DNA of 64,000 nucleotides, taken from Pelagibacterales bacterium SAG-MED50 (GTDB lineage Bacteria > Pseudomonadota > Alphaproteobacteria > Pelagibacterales > Pelagibacteraceae). A model generated the notes under the pieces. The model was not told where the DNA came from. It ran no database searches and worked only from the letters and a program-made list of their open reading frames with translations. Positions within the stretch are counted from its first letter, which is position 1. The number at the start of each line of letters is the position of its first letter. This document shows, in pieces, positions 17,489 to 31,875 of the stretch. Location: the NCBI GenBank assembly GCA_014653385.1, contig JACWER010000007.1, forward strand, positions 1 to 64,000, written 5' to 3'. Position numbers and translations under genes: made by a program.

Positions 17489-17743
17489 ATGGCAAAAAAA
17501 AAAGCAGGTGGATCATCGAGAAACGGACGAGATAGTGCTGGGCGAAGACTTGGTGTTAAAAAGTACGGTGGTGAAACAGTAATTCCTGGAAATATAATTG
17601 TAAGACAAAGAGGAACTAAAATTTTTCCTGGCGAAAATGTAGGAATGGGTAAAGATCATTCTATTTTTTCAGTAGCAAAAGGTAAAGTTGTATTCAAAAA
17701 ATCTAAAGCAGATAGAACTTTCGTTTCAGTAAAGCCCAATTAA
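17489..17743 (+). CDS. rpmA: 50S ribosomal protein L27
   Basis: This 84-residue protein is [27 protein letters not shown] at its start, typical of L27, whose N-terminus reaches the peptidyl-transferase centre. No N-terminal cleavage extension is present. A run of ten A residues encodes the KKK just after the start codon. The order rplU-rpmA-obg is the standard bacterial one. Confidence 0.96.
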   Translation: MAKKKAGGSSRNGRDSAGRRLGVKKYGGETVIPGNIIVRQRGTKIFPGENVGMGKDHSIFSVAKGKVVFKKSKADRTFVSVKPN

Positions 17744-17744
17744 T

Positions 17745-19850
<2,106 letters not shown>

Positions 19851-19851
19851 A

Positions 19852-21102
19852 ATGATTAAAATAATGAACTTAATAGGTATTAAAAGTAGAAGAGCTTCTG
19901 AAAAAAAAGTTAATATAGATACTAAAAATAAAGTTTTAAATCTTTATGCTAAATTAATCGATAAAGAAAATAAATCGATTTTAAGAGAAAACTTAAAAGA
20001 TATTAAGTTTGCCAAAAATAAAGGAATTAAAGAAAATCTAATTAACAGACTACAAATTGATAAAGCAAAACTCAAAAATATCCAAAACTCTGTCATTAAA
20101 ATTTCAAAACTAAAAGATCCTGTAAATGTAACTCTTAAAAAATGGAGTAGACCAAATGGATTAAATATAAAAAGAGTAACTATACCTATTGGCGTAATTG
20201 GTGTTATTTTTGAAAGTAGACCCAATGTAACATCTGATGTAGCAGGCCTATGTTTCAAGTCTGGTAATGCTGTAATTTTAAAGGGTGGATCAGAGGCTAT
20301 AAACACCAATAGAATACTAGCAAAATTATTTAGACAAGCTCTTCGAAAAAATAATGTTGATGAGAATTATATCCAATTTGTAGACTCTAAAGATAGAAAG
20401 ATGGTCGACATCATGCTTTCTAAAATGAAAAAATACATTGATGTAATAATTCCTAGAGGTGGGAAAAATTTGGTAAAAAGAGTTCAGGATTTTTCAACAG
20501 TTCCTATAATTGGTCACCTGGAAGGTATTTGTCACACATTTATTGATAAAGATGCTGAATTAAATATGGCATCAAGAATCATTTATAATGCAAAATTAAG
20601 AAATACAGCTATTTGCGGTGCAACTGAAACTATTTTACTTCATGAGAAAATAGTTAAAAAATTTTGTAATCCAATTCTAAAGAGACTTGAGGATCAGAAT
20701 TGCAAAATATACGGAGATAATATCGTGAGAAAATATTACAAAGGTAAAATGTATCCAGCTAAAGAGAAAGATTGGTCTACAGAATATTTAACAGCTGCTG
20801 TATCGGTTAAAGTTGTTAAAAGTTCTGATGAAGCTATCAATCATATCAATAAATATGGAACTATGCATACCGACTCAATTATTACTAAAAATAAAAAAAC
20901 AGCTAATAAGTTTTTAAAGAATGTTAAAAGCTCTATTGCAATGCATAACACTTCAACTCAATTTGCTGATGGTGGTGAATTTGGCTTTGGTGGAGAAGTA
21001 GGGATATCGACAAATACACTTCCTCCAAGAGGCCCTGTTGGTTTAGAGCAATTAGTTTCATACAAATATGAAATCTCAAGTAAAGGAAAAATAAGAAAAT
21101 AA
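19852..21102 (+). CDS. proA: Gamma-glutamyl phosphate reductase
   Basis: This 416-residue aldehyde-dehydrogenase-superfamily enzyme makes glutamate semialdehyde. Family markers are PIGVIGVIFESRPNVT, LKGGSEAINTN, VIPRGGKNLV, the catalytic Cys in NTAICGATET, and FGFGGEVGIST near the end. Either the first ATG at 19852 or the ATG four codons later would do. It forms a proB-proA pair. Confidence 0.95.
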   Translation: MIKIMNLIGIKSRRASEKKVNIDTKNKVLNLYAKLIDKENKSILRENLKDIKFAKNKGIKENLINRLQIDKAKLKNIQNSVIKISKLKDPVNVTLKKWSRPNGLNIKRVTIPIGVIGVIFESRPNVTSDVAGLCFKSGNAVILKGGSEAINTNRILAKLFRQALRKNNVDENYIQFVDSKDRKMVDIMLSKMKKYIDVIIPRGGKNLVKRVQDFSTVPIIGHLEGICHTFIDKDAELNMASRIIYNAKLRNTAICGATETILLHEKIVKKFCNPILKRLEDQNCKIYGDNIVRKYYKGKMYPAKEKDWSTEYLTAAVSVKVVKSSDEAINHINKYGTMHTDSIITKNKKTANKFLKNVKSSIAMHNTSTQFADGGEFGFGGEVGISTNTLPPRGPVGLEQLVSYKYEISSKGKIRK

Positions 21103-21118
21103 ATTGAATATAAAAAAA

Positions 21119-21625
21119 ATGAAAATTGGAATTTTAGGAGGTTCATTTGATCCAGCTCATAAAGGTCATTTGGCAATTTCTAAGGAGGCTAAAAGAAGAT
21201 TTAAACTTGAAAAAATTATTTGGGCGGTTACTAAAAAAAATCCACTAAAAGTTGAGAGCAAGACACCAATATCTAAAAAAATAAAAGATTGTAAAAAAAT
21301 AATAGGATTGAATTCTTTTATAAAAGTAAAATTTTATGAAAATATCATAAAATCTAATAAAACAATTGATTTGATCAACCATCTTAAAAAGAATAAAAAC
21401 TTTGAAATTTTTTTTTTAATGGGAGCTGATAACCTAATTAACTTTCACAAATGGTTCAAATCTAAATTAATTTCACAAAAATGTAACATCATCGTATTTG
21501 ATCGTCACGGATATAAAAAAAATTCTTTAAAATCAAAGACATTTAAAAGACTTAATAATAAAACTCTTACATTTGTAGAGTTTAAAAAAGTCAACATTTC
21601 ATCTTCTCAATTAAGAAAAATTTGA
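21119..21625 (+). CDS. nadD: Nicotinate-nucleotide adenylyltransferase
   Basis: This 168-residue nucleotidyltransferase opens MKIGILGGSFDPAHKGHLAI, with the HxGH ATP-binding motif as HKGH, and has FFLMGADNL and a C-terminal ISSSQLR, the ISSTxIR equivalent. It adenylates nicotinate mononucleotide in NAD synthesis. The ATG at 21119 is preferred over a TTG at 21104 because the family begins with this short strand. Confidence 0.9.
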   Translation: MKIGILGGSFDPAHKGHLAISKEAKRRFKLEKIIWAVTKKNPLKVESKTPISKKIKDCKKIIGLNSFIKVKFYENIIKSNKTIDLINHLKKNKNFEIFFLMGADNLINFHKWFKSKLISQKCNIIVFDRHGYKKNSLKSKTFKRLNNKTLTFVEFKKVNISSSQLRKI

Positions 21626-21642
21626 TAGTCTAATCTTAATTA

Positions 21643-21993
21643 ATGGATAAAATTTCAGATCTTAAATCAGTGGTAATTAACACACTGGATCTCAACAAAG
21701 CACAAGATATTGTCACTATTGACCTTAAAGACAAAAGTTCAATGGCTGACTATATGATTATTGCAAGTGGCACTTCTTCGAGACACATACAATCTTTGTC
21801 AGAGCAGGTTTTAGAAAAGTTGAAAGATAATGGAATTAAAAATTCAAAAATAGAGGGTAAAGAAAGTAGTGAGTGGAAACTTGTTGATGGAATTGATTTG
21901 ATTATACATATATTCCATCCTGAAAAAAGAAAGTTTTATGAGCTTGAAAAAATTTGGTCAGAACTAATTCCAAAAGAAAAGGTTATTATATGA
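21643..21993 (+). CDS. rsfS: Ribosomal silencing factor RsfS
   Basis: This 116-residue protein of the RsfS/Iojap family has SMADYMIIASGTSSRHIQSL, EGKESSEWKLVDG and VIIHIFHPEKRKFYELEKIW, the conserved core. It binds L14 and blocks subunit joining when nutrients are low. nadD-rsfS is a common pairing. Its stop overlaps the ctpA ATG (ATGA, 4 bp). Confidence 0.93.
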   Translation: MDKISDLKSVVINTLDLNKAQDIVTIDLKDKSSMADYMIIASGTSSRHIQSLSEQVLEKLKDNGIKNSKIEGKESSEWKLVDGIDLIIHIFHPEKRKFYELEKIWSELIPKEKVII

Positions 21994-23129
21994 AAAAAAT
22001 TCAACTTTATTTGATAATTTTTTTATCATCTTTTTTTCTCTCACATTCAATAAATTCAGCTGAAATAGATATTTATAAAAAAATTGATTTATTTGGTGAA
22101 GTTCTTGAAAAAATAAATAAAGAATATGTCGATGAAATTAATCAATCTGAAAGTATGGACTCAGCAATTAATGGGCTTCTTCAATCACTTGATCCTTATT
22201 CTGCTTATATGTCACCAGAAATATTTCAAGAGATGCAAACAGAAACTAGTGGGGAATTTGGTGGTCTTGGAATTGAAGTCAGCATGGAGGCTGGTGTTGT
22301 AAAAGTTATTACTCCTATAGATGATACTCCTGCATCAAAAGCAGGGATTAAAGCTGGAGATTATATAGTAAAAATTAATAACACTCAGGTACAAGGAAAA
22401 TCATTAAGTGAAGCAGTTGATCTAATGAGAGGCCTGGTAGGTACTGATATTGAGCTTACAGTAAGACGACGAGGAGTTAAAAAAGCACTCACATTCAAAA
22501 TAACAAGAGAAATAATTGAAGTACAATCTGTTAAATCAGATCTTTTGGAAAATAATATTGGTTACATCCGGTTAACTTCTTTCAATGACAACAGTAGCCA
22601 GCAAATTAAAAAAAGAATTAAAAAATTAAAAGAAAATGAAAACTTGAAAGCATTTATATTGGACCTTAGAAATAATCCTGGCGGTCTATTATCTCAAGCA
22701 ATAAAAATTTCTGACTTTTTTTTAGAAGATGGTGAAATTGTATCAACAAAAAGTAGAAAAAAATCAGAAAATAGAAAATGGTTTGCAAGAAAAGGAGATA
22801 TTACAGACGGCAAAACTTTATTGGTATTAATAAACTATGGTTCTGCGTCTGCATCTGAAATTGTCGCAGGCGCACTTAAAGACCATAAAAGAGCTATTGT
22901 ACTTGGTGAAAGAAGTTATGGAAAAGGATCTGTGCAATCAATAATTCCTTTAAAAAATAAAGGAGCTATAAGATTAACAGTGTCTAAATATTATCTTCCC
23001 TCTGGAAAATCAATATCTGAAGTTGGCGTAAAACCTGATATTGAGGTGAATGAAGAAGGTGATGATTTTAGAATTAAAACTGATACTGATAATCAATTAA
23101 ATTACGCGATAAAGTTACTAAACGGATAA
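21990..23129 (+). CDS. ctpA: C-terminal processing peptidase (S41), periplasmic
   Basis: This protease of about 379 residues has an N-terminal signal or anchor (KKIQLYLIIFLSSFFLSHS), a PDZ domain (GLGIEVSMEAGVVKVITPIDDTPASKAGIKAGDYI), and an S41 catalytic domain with NPGG, the serine in YGSASASEIVAGAL and the lysine in SYGKGSVQ. It trims exported proteins at the C-terminus. The ATG at 21990 is chosen because it gives a proper signal sequence and the usual 4-bp overlap with rsfS; longer starts add non-family residues. Confidence 0.92.
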   Translation: MKKIQLYLIIFLSSFFLSHSINSAEIDIYKKIDLFGEVLEKINKEYVDEINQSESMDSAINGLLQSLDPYSAYMSPEIFQEMQTETSGEFGGLGIEVSMEAGVVKVITPIDDTPASKAGIKAGDYIVKINNTQVQGKSLSEAVDLMRGLVGTDIELTVRRRGVKKALTFKITREIIEVQSVKSDLLENNIGYIRLTSFNDNSSQQIKKRIKKLKENENLKAFILDLRNNPGGLLSQAIKISDFFLEDGEIVSTKSRKKSENRKWFARKGDITDGKTLLVLINYGSASASEIVAGALKDHKRAIVLGERSYGKGSVQSIIPLKNKGAIRLTVSKYYLPSGKSISEVGVKPDIEVNEEGDDFRIKTDTDNQLNYAIKLLNG

Positions 23130-23130
23130 T

Positions 23131-23607
23131 ATGAATAAGAACTTTAGCGAACTACCGCTAAGAACTGGGGTAGGAATAATCTTGTTAAATGATCAAAAAA
23201 AAGTTTTTGTTGCAAGAAGAATAGATAATGCAAAAAAATTTTGGCAAATGCCACAAGGTGGGGTTGATGATGGTGAAGATTTTTTAAAAGCTGCATACAG
23301 AGAGCTAGAAGAAGAAACTAGCGTTAAAAGTGTTGAATTAATAAAAGAATTAGATGGCACAATTACCTATGAACTTCCTGATCGTTTATTAGGAATTATT
23401 TGGAAAGGTAAATATAAAGGACAAAAACAAAAATGGTTTTTAATGAAATTTACTGGAGATGATAAAGAGATCAATATTAAAACTAAAAATCCAGAATTTT
23501 TAGATTGGAAATGGATTGATCTTGATCAAATAACAGAAGTTGTAGTAGATTTTAAACTTCACGTTTATAAAGAACTTAAGGAAAAAGTTAAAAAAATTAT
23601 TAATTAA
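23131..23607 (+). CDS. rppH: RNA pyrophosphohydrolase (Nudix)
   Basis: This 158-residue Nudix enzyme has MPQGGVDDGEDFLKAAYREL followed by EEETSV, the Nudix box of the RppH/NudH group, plus FWQMPQGG and the closing WKWIDLDQ. It removes pyrophosphate from mRNA 5' ends, or acts on diadenosine polyphosphates. The usual glycine near the end of the box is a serine. It starts 1 bp after ctpA and its stop overlaps convergent atpC by 8 bp (TTAATTAA). Confidence 0.9.
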   Translation: MNKNFSELPLRTGVGIILLNDQKKVFVARRIDNAKKFWQMPQGGVDDGEDFLKAAYRELEEETSVKSVELIKELDGTITYELPDRLLGIIWKGKYKGQKQKWFLMKFTGDDKEINIKTKNPEFLDWKWIDLDQITEVVVDFKLHVYKELKEKVKKIIN

Positions 23608-23991
23608 GAGATCTTAATATTTCAATTTTTTGATCAACTAAATACTTGGATTGGTCAGTAATATCAGGCTTACCTGCTTCTTCTTCAGCTAATTTAAGTA
23701 AATCTTGCTGTTTGGATTTATCTAAATCTGTAAGATTAAATATTGAGCTAGTTAAAATTGATAAATTGTTATTTTTAAATTCAACAATTCCATCCTCAAC
23801 ATAATAATTTTCATCACCAGATTTTGATAAAATTTTTATAATCCCAGGCTTTAAAAATGAGATAATAGAAATGTGATCTTTAAGTATCCCCATCTCACCT
23901 TCAAATGCTGGCACAACAACCTCCGAAACATCTTCTTTAACTAAAAAAGATTTTTCTGGATTTACTATCTCAATCTTAAACTCTTCACTCA

Positions 23992-23992
<1 letters not shown>
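23600..23992 (-). CDS. atpC: ATP synthase F1 epsilon subunit
   Basis: This 130-residue protein has the epsilon beta-sandwich with EGEMGILKDHISIISFLKPGI and the short C-terminal helices. It is part of the central stalk and regulates the rotor. It is the last gene of atpHAGDC and shares one base with the atpD stop. The C-terminal helical part looks slightly shortened relative to E. coli. Confidence 0.93.
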
Positions 23993-26288
<2,296 letters not shown>

Positions 26289-26294
26289 AATAAA

Positions 26295-27830
26295 TTAAGA
26301 TTTAAAGTTTTCCTTTAATTGAGTAATTACTTCAATTAGTAATTTTTCTTTATCATCTTCAAGTTTACCTGAGCTTTGAATTGAATCAATTATTTCAGGT
26401 TTATCAGACTTACATTTTTCAATGATTTTGTTTTCAAACTCGGCAATATCTTTTAATTCAATATCATCCAAATATCCCTTTACTCCACAGAAAACTGAAA
26501 TTACCTGTTCAGCTACTGTCATTGGTGAATATTGTTTTTGCTTAAGAAGTTCAGTCAATTTTGATCCTCTATTTAAAAGTTGCTGTGTTGATGCATCTAA
26601 ATCAGAACCAAATTGCGCAAAAGCAGCCATCTCCCTGTATTGTGCTAATTCTAATTTCATTGATCCAGAAACTTTTTTCATCGCTTTTGTTTGTGCTGAA
26701 GAACCAACTCTAGAAACAGATAGTCCGACGTTAATTGCTGGTCTAATCCCTTGGTTAAAAAGTTCAGTTTCTAAAAAAATTTGACCATCGGTAATTGAAA
26801 TCACGTTAGTTGGAATAAACGCTGATACGTCACCACCTTGTGTTTCAATAATTGGAAGTGCTGTCAAAGAACCTCCACCATGCTCATCACTTAACTTGGC
26901 TGCTCTTTCTAATAATCTACTATGTAGATAGAATACATCACCAGGATAAGCTTCACGTCCTGGAGGTCTTCTTAATAATAGAGACATTTGTCTATAAGCA
27001 ACAGCCTGCTTAGATAAATCATCATAAATAATTAATCCATGCATTCCATTATCTCTGAAATATTCACCCATTGTACACCCTGTGTAAGGTGCTAAAAACT
27101 GAAGTGGCGCAGAGTCAGATGCTGTTGCAGCAACGATTGTTGTGTACTCCATTGCTCCAGCCTCTTCCAATGTTTTTTGTATTTGTCTTACTGTTGATCT
27201 TTTCTGACCAATAGCAACATAGACACAATAAAGTTTTTGTTTCTCATCACCAGACTCATTAATTTTCTTTTGGTTTATAATTGCATCAATTGCAACTGCA
27301 GTTTTACCCGTTTGTCTATCGCCAATAATTAATTCACGTTGACCTCTTCCAACTGGAACCAAACTATCGATTGATTTTAAACCTGTTTGCATAGGCTCAC
27401 TAACTGATTGTCTTGGGATAATTCCTGGAGCTTTAACTTCAACTCTACTCTTTTTAACACTTTTATCTAAAGGTCCTTTGCCATCAATTGGATTTCCTAA
27501 TCCATCAACAACTCTACCCAATAATTCTTTTCCAACTGGAGTATCAACAATGTTTCCAGTTCTTTTTACTGTATCACCTTCTTTAATATTTCTGTCATCT
27601 CCAAAAATTACAACACCAACATTTTCACTTTCAAGGTTTAAAGCCATACCTTTAGATCCATCAGCAAACTCAACCATCTCTCCAGCTTGAACATTGTCAA
27701 GACCATAAATTCTAGCGATACCGTCTCCTACTGATAATACTTGCCCAACTTCGGTTACTTCTGCTTTATCACCAAAATTTTTAATTTGTTCTTTTAGTAT
27801 CTTTGTTACTTCTGAAGGATTTATTTCCAT
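26295..27830 (-). CDS. atpA: ATP synthase F1 alpha subunit
   Basis: This 511-residue subunit has the Walker A motif [18 protein letters not shown], and [29 protein letters not shown], the alpha signature. It binds non-catalytic nucleotide and pairs with beta. It abuts atpH with no gap. Length is normal for alphaproteobacteria. Confidence 0.98.
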   Translation of the reverse strand: MEINPSEVTKILKEQIKNFGDKAEVTEVGQVLSVGDGIARIYGLDNVQAGEMVEFADGSKGMALNLESENVGVVIFGDDRNIKEGDTVKRTGNIVDTPVGKELLGRVVDGLGNPIDGKGPLDKSVKKSRVEVKAPGIIPRQSVSEPMQTGLKSIDSLVPVGRGQRELIIGDRQTGKTAVAIDAIINQKKINESGDEKQKLYCVYVAIGQKRSTVRQIQKTLEEAGAMEYTTIVAATASDSAPLQFLAPYTGCTMGEYFRDNGMHGLIIYDDLSKQAVAYRQMSLLLRRPPGREAYPGDVFYLHSRLLERAAKLSDEHGGGSLTALPIIETQGGDVSAFIPTNVISITDGQIFLETELFNQGIRPAINVGLSVSRVGSSAQTKAMKKVSGSMKLELAQYREMAAFAQFGSDLDASTQQLLNRGSKLTELLKQKQYSPMTVAEQVISVFCGVKGYLDDIELKDIAEFENKIIEKCKSDKPEIIDSIQSSGKLEDDKEKLLIEVITQLKENFKS

Positions 27831-28388
27831 TTATGCCTCTATCATTCTGTTTTCGATTTGTTGTAATTTATTTTTAATTGAGGTGTCCACCATAGTACTT
27901 CCAACTTGCACTACTAAGCCTCCTATTAAACTTTTGTCATGTTTGTAGTTTAATTTTATTTTAGAACTAAAGTTTTTAGTAAGTTCATCTGTGATTTTAG
28001 AAATCTCATCACTAGATAGTTCCTTTGCAGACTTTAATTCAGCTTTTAATTCTCCTCTTTTTTTAGAACATGTTTCAATAAAACTCTTTAAAATTTGTTT
28101 CAGATAAAAAAAACGTCTTTTTGTTACTAAAAAACTTAAAAAAATTTTTAATAAACTCTCAAATTTATTATTATCAGAAATACCATTAATAACTTTTAAA
28201 AGATCATCTTGGCTACTTGTTGGATCCTTAATTAAATTTGAAAAGTCTTTACTAGAAGAAATCAAATTTAAGATAGATGTGGATTGATCTTCTACTTGTG
28301 AAAGAATATTGTTTTCGCTTGCAAGTTCATACAAAGCTAAAGAATATCTTTCAGCTGAAGTTATTGAAAATCCCTTATTTTTACTCAA
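27831..28388 (-). CDS. atpH: ATP synthase F1 delta subunit
   Basis: This 185-residue protein is the stator delta (OSCP) subunit: helical N-terminal domain (SAERYSLALYELASEN) and C-terminal DKSLIGGLVVQVGSTMVDTSIKNKLQQIE, the family end. The start is TTG at 28388; no suitable ATG is present. It heads the F1 operon; the F0 genes (a, b, c) are not in this window, as is common in alphaproteobacteria. Confidence 0.93.
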   Translation of the reverse strand: MSKNKGFSITSAERYSLALYELASENNILSQVEDQSTSILNLISSSKDFSNLIKDPTSSQDDLLKVINGISDNNKFESLLKIFLSFLVTKRRFFYLKQILKSFIETCSKKRGELKAELKSAKELSSDEISKITDELTKNFSSKIKLNYKHDKSLIGGLVVQVGSTMVDTSIKNKLQQIENRMIEA

Positions 28389-28480
28389 CTTGTTGCCTCT
28401 GTTATGTTGAAGATTATTTTAAAATCAGGCTTTAATTAACATATGACTATAATGTCTTCAAGTAGCACATTCGTTTAAAA

Positions 28481-28496
28481 GTCCTTTTTTTAAAGG
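28481..28496 (-). terminator. Weak hairpin after priA
   Basis: Directly after the priA stop, a 5-bp stem (28496-28492 with 28487-28483) with a 4-base loop is followed on the minus strand by a short T-run. It could be a weak terminator between priA and the atp genes. The remaining gap to atpH (28389-28480) is A+T-rich and I find no convincing promoter in it. Confidence 0.35.
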
Positions 28497-30452
28497 TTAA
28501 TTGAAGTTTATTGGATCAACATCAACTGAAAGTTTTATTCCTGATGAAAATTTGTAATTTGGGATAATTTCAGCGATTGAATTCTGTAATTTGAGAGATT
28601 TTGAGCCCCTAATTAACATTCTTATTCTAAATTTTCTTTTTAATTTAAAAATTGGTGCACTAACCGGTCCCAATACTCTTCCCTCAATTTTTTTTTCAAT
28701 AAAATTTTTAAAATAAAAAGCTTCTTTTTCTAATTTTGCTTCATTGTCACCTGTTAAGATTAATGATATAAATCTTTGAAATGGTGGAAGCTTGTTTTGT
28801 CTTCTAATATCTAATTCTCTATCAAGAAAAATATCGGGATTACTATTTGTTAAATCAGAAATCATTTTAGTATTAGTATTATAAGTTTGAAAATACACGG
28901 TTGCAGGTTTCCCTGTTCTTCCTGCTCGTCCAGAAAGTTGATGGTATAACTGTAAATTTTTTTCAGCACCTCTTAAATCATGCCCTTGTAAGGAAAGATC
29001 AATATCAACTACCACAATACAATTAAGGCTTGGAAAATGAAAACCTTTAGAGATCAACTGGGTTCCAACTAAAATTTGAATTTCATTATTGATTATTTTT
29101 TCTAATTTATCACTAGAACTTTTTTTATTCATAGTATCACTTGAAAAAATTTCAATTTTTTTTGATTGAAAGTTTTTTTTAACTTCCTCAGATATTCTTT
29201 CGACACCAGGACCACTAAAAATAAATTCGCAATCCCCATCTTTTACGCAAGTTCTTATTAAAGAGGATTTAAAACCACAATAATGACACAATAAATTATT
29301 CTTTTTTTTATGATAAACTAAATTTATTGAACAATTTGGGCATGAGTAGCTATTGAAGCATTTATTACAAAGTACATGTGGAGAAAAACCTCGTCTATTT
29401 AAAAAAAATAATACTTGGTCGTTTTTATCAAGATGAAAATTTACTTTCTCAATTATTTTTTTTGAAAGCCAAGATTGTTTTTCTAATTTTGTTTCATTAA
29501 GATTAATTATTTCATAATTTGGTAATGATGCGTCTTGGTAACGTTTTTCTAATTTAGAAATACTATATTTACCTTTTTTGATATTTTCATACGTTTCAAT
29601 TGAAGGAACAGCAGTTATTAAATTAATAGGGATATTTTCAAATGACGCTCTTGAAATAGCCATGTCTCTTGCATTATAGGTAACACCCTCATCTTGTTTG
29701 TAAGATTGATCATGTTCTTCATCAACAATAATTAAACCTAGTTTTTTAAATGGTAAAAATAATGATGATCTGGCACCAATGACAACTTTAATTTCTCCAT
29801 TTGCAATTCCACTCCAAATAATTTCTTTCTTTTTTTTTGTAATACCAGAATGCCAGACAGACGGAGTAAAGCCAAAAAATTCTATGAATTTTTTTTCAAA
29901 CTGACCAGTTAAGCCAATCTCAGGTAATAAAATTAAGCCCTGAAAACCCTTATTTATTATGTCTTTAAGAGCTTCGAAATACACCATAGTTTTTCCTGAA
30001 CCTGTCGTTCCTTGAAGAACATGGACTCTAAATTTTTGATTGGAAACATTCATTTTTTTAAGGGATTTTTTTTGTTCTTCAGAAAGCTTTATTGAATTTT
30101 TTTTGATATTTGTGTCAAAAATTTTGTAAGCATCATTTTGAATTTTTTCTACAGCATTACTACCTAATAAAACTAGTTTCAAAGCCATTCCTTTTGGAAT
30201 TATATTGTATTCAGAAAACCAATTAAGAAATTTAATAGTTGTTTTTTTTAAAGGTGTTACATCTAATTTTTTTAAAACACTCTTTATCTTAAAATTTCTA
30301 TTATTTTTTTTCTCAAATTCATCCCAAACTACTCCTGTAATTTTAGATTTACCAAAAGGTACCACCACATAATCACCTACCTTTAAATTAATATCACTCT
30401 CGTAGGTAAAAGGATGATTAAATATGTTTGGTAAAAGAATCGGTACTTTCAT
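28497..30452 (-). CDS. priA: Primosomal protein N' (replication restart helicase)
   Basis: This 651-residue helicase has the Walker A motif GTTGSGKTMVY, VDEEHDQSYKQDE (DEEH box), the paired zinc-binding cysteines CNKC, CPNC, CHYCGF around 385-420, and GTQLISKGFHFP with GRAGR in the second RecA domain. PriA reloads replisomes at stalled forks. It is shorter than E. coli PriA (732) mainly at the N-terminal DNA-binding region. It lies between lpd and the F1 genes, as in many alphaproteobacteria. Confidence 0.95.
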   Translation of the reverse strand: MKVPILLPNIFNHPFTYESDINLKVGDYVVVPFGKSKITGVVWDEFEKKNNRNFKIKSVLKKLDVTPLKKTTIKFLNWFSEYNIIPKGMALKLVLLGSNAVEKIQNDAYKIFDTNIKKNSIKLSEEQKKSLKKMNVSNQKFRVHVLQGTTGSGKTMVYFEALKDIINKGFQGLILLPEIGLTGQFEKKFIEFFGFTPSVWHSGITKKKKEIIWSGIANGEIKVVIGARSSLFLPFKKLGLIIVDEEHDQSYKQDEGVTYNARDMAISRASFENIPINLITAVPSIETYENIKKGKYSISKLEKRYQDASLPNYEIINLNETKLEKQSWLSKKIIEKVNFHLDKNDQVLFFLNRRGFSPHVLCNKCFNSYSCPNCSINLVYHKKKNNLLCHYCGFKSSLIRTCVKDGDCEFIFSGPGVERISEEVKKNFQSKKIEIFSSDTMNKKSSSDKLEKIINNEIQILVGTQLISKGFHFPSLNCIVVVDIDLSLQGHDLRGAEKNLQLYHQLSGRAGRTGKPATVYFQTYNTNTKMISDLTNSNPDIFLDRELDIRRQNKLPPFQRFISLILTGDNEAKLEKEAFYFKNFIEKKIEGRVLGPVSAPIFKLKRKFRIRMLIRGSKSLKLQNSIAEIIPNYKFSSGIKLSVDVDPINFN

Positions 30453-30474
30453 ATTTTAATAATATGAAAAAAAA

Positions 30475-31875
30475 TTAAGAGTGTATTGCTCTTTTATCTA
30501 CTGATAATGCTGCTTCTTTAACAGCTTCTGAAAATGTTGGATGAGCATGACATGTTCTTGCAATATCTTCTGAACTTGCTCCAAATTCCATTGCAACACC
30601 TATTTCTGCAATAAGCTCTCCTGCGTGAGGACCTATAATGTGTGCACCTAAAACTTTATCAGTAGTTTCATCAGCTAAAATTTTAACAAAACCTTCCGCA
30701 TCATCTATTGCTTTTGCTCTAGAGTTTGCCATGAATGAAAACTTACCAATTTTATATTTTGTATTTAATTCTTTTAATTGCTCTTCTGTCTTGCCAATTG
30801 ATGCAACCTCAGGTGTTGTATAAACAACTCCAGGAATTGTATCATAATTAACATGGCCTGATTGACCTGCAATATTTTCTGCTACTGCAATTCCTTCATC
30901 TTCTGCTTTGTGAGCAAGCATTGGTCCACTTATGACATCACCTATTGCATAAATATTATTCATATTAGTTTTAAACGTATTGTCTGTTTTAACTCTTTTT
31001 CTTTCATCTAATTCAACTCCAACAGCTTCTAAGTTTAAACTATTAGTGTTTGCTTTTCGTCCAACTGAAATAAGTACAACGTCGCAATCAAAATTATTTT
31101 TCTTTCCATCTTTATCAACTGTTGAAACAACTGCTCCTGTTTTATTCTTTTGGATAGCTTCAACTTTATTTTGCATATTAAATTTGATCCCTTGTTTTTT
31201 TAAAATCTTCATAAATTCTGAGGAAATTTCTTTATCCATTCCAGGTGTAATATGATCCAAGAATTCTACCACTTGCACTTCAGCTCCTAATCTTGACCAA
31301 ACCGATCCCATTTCTAATCCAATGTAACCACCACCAACAACAACCATTTTTTTTGGGACTTTATCTAATTTTAATGCACCTGTTGAAGATACAATAACTT
31401 TTTCATCAATTTCTATTCCAGGCAAGGATACCGAAACAGAACCAGTTGCTATCACTGTTTTTTCAGCTTCAATAATAGTTTCTTTATTTTGATCGTCTTT
31501 AATTATGATTTCATTTTGAGATTTGAAGCTTCCAGTTCCTTTATAATAAGTTACTTTATTCTTTTTGAGTAAAAACTCGACACCTTTAGTAAGTATAGTC
31601 ACTGCTTTGTCCTTACTTTTCATCATTTTTTCAAGATTTAACTTAACCTCACCGACTTCAATTCCTTTAGTAGATAAATTTTGAACTTTATGAAATTCTT
31701 CAGATAAGTTTAGTAGGCTTTTTGAAGGAATACACCCAACATTTAAACATGTACCTCCAAGAGATCCTCTTGATTCAATGCACGCTGTTTTTAATCCAAG
31801 CTGAGCAAGTCTAATAGCACAAACATATCCACCAGGACCCCCTCCAATTACTACTGCTTGAAATTTTTCTGACAT
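30475..31875 (-). CDS. lpd: Dihydrolipoyl dehydrogenase (E3)
   Basis: This 466-residue flavoprotein has the FAD motif [14 protein letters not shown], the redox-active pair Cys43 and Cys48 in GGTCLNVGC, the NAD motif [15 protein letters not shown], and the catalytic [10 protein letters not shown] near the end. It reoxidises lipoamide in the 2-oxoglutarate dehydrogenase complex and possibly others. It directly follows sucB, so it belongs to the sucAB complex operon. Confidence 0.96.
   Translation of the reverse strand: MSEKFQAVVIGGGPGGYVCAIRLAQLGLKTACIESRGSLGGTCLNVGCIPSKSLLNLSEEFHKVQNLSTKGIEVGEVKLNLEKMMKSKDKAVTILTKGVEFLLKKNKVTYYKGTGSFKSQNEIIIKDDQNKETIIEAEKTVIATGSVSVSLPGIEIDEKVIVSSTGALKLDKVPKKMVVVGGGYIGLEMGSVWSRLGAEVQVVEFLDHITPGMDKEISSEFMKILKKQGIKFNMQNKVEAIQKNKTGAVVSTVDKDGKKNNFDCDVVLISVGRKANTNSLNLEAVGVELDERKRVKTDNTFKTNMNNIYAIGDVISGPMLAHKAEDEGIAVAENIAGQSGHVNYDTIPGVVYTTPEVASIGKTEEQLKELNTKYKIGKFSFMANSRAKAIDDAEGFVKILADETTDKVLGAHIIGPHAGELIAEIGVAMEFGASSEDIARTCHAHPTFSEAVKEAALSVDKRAIHS

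Noticed and set aside
28389-28496. Strong promoter for the atp operon
   Set aside because: TTGAAG (28461-28456) has only TAATTA at the right spacing, a poor -10; I would not call it.
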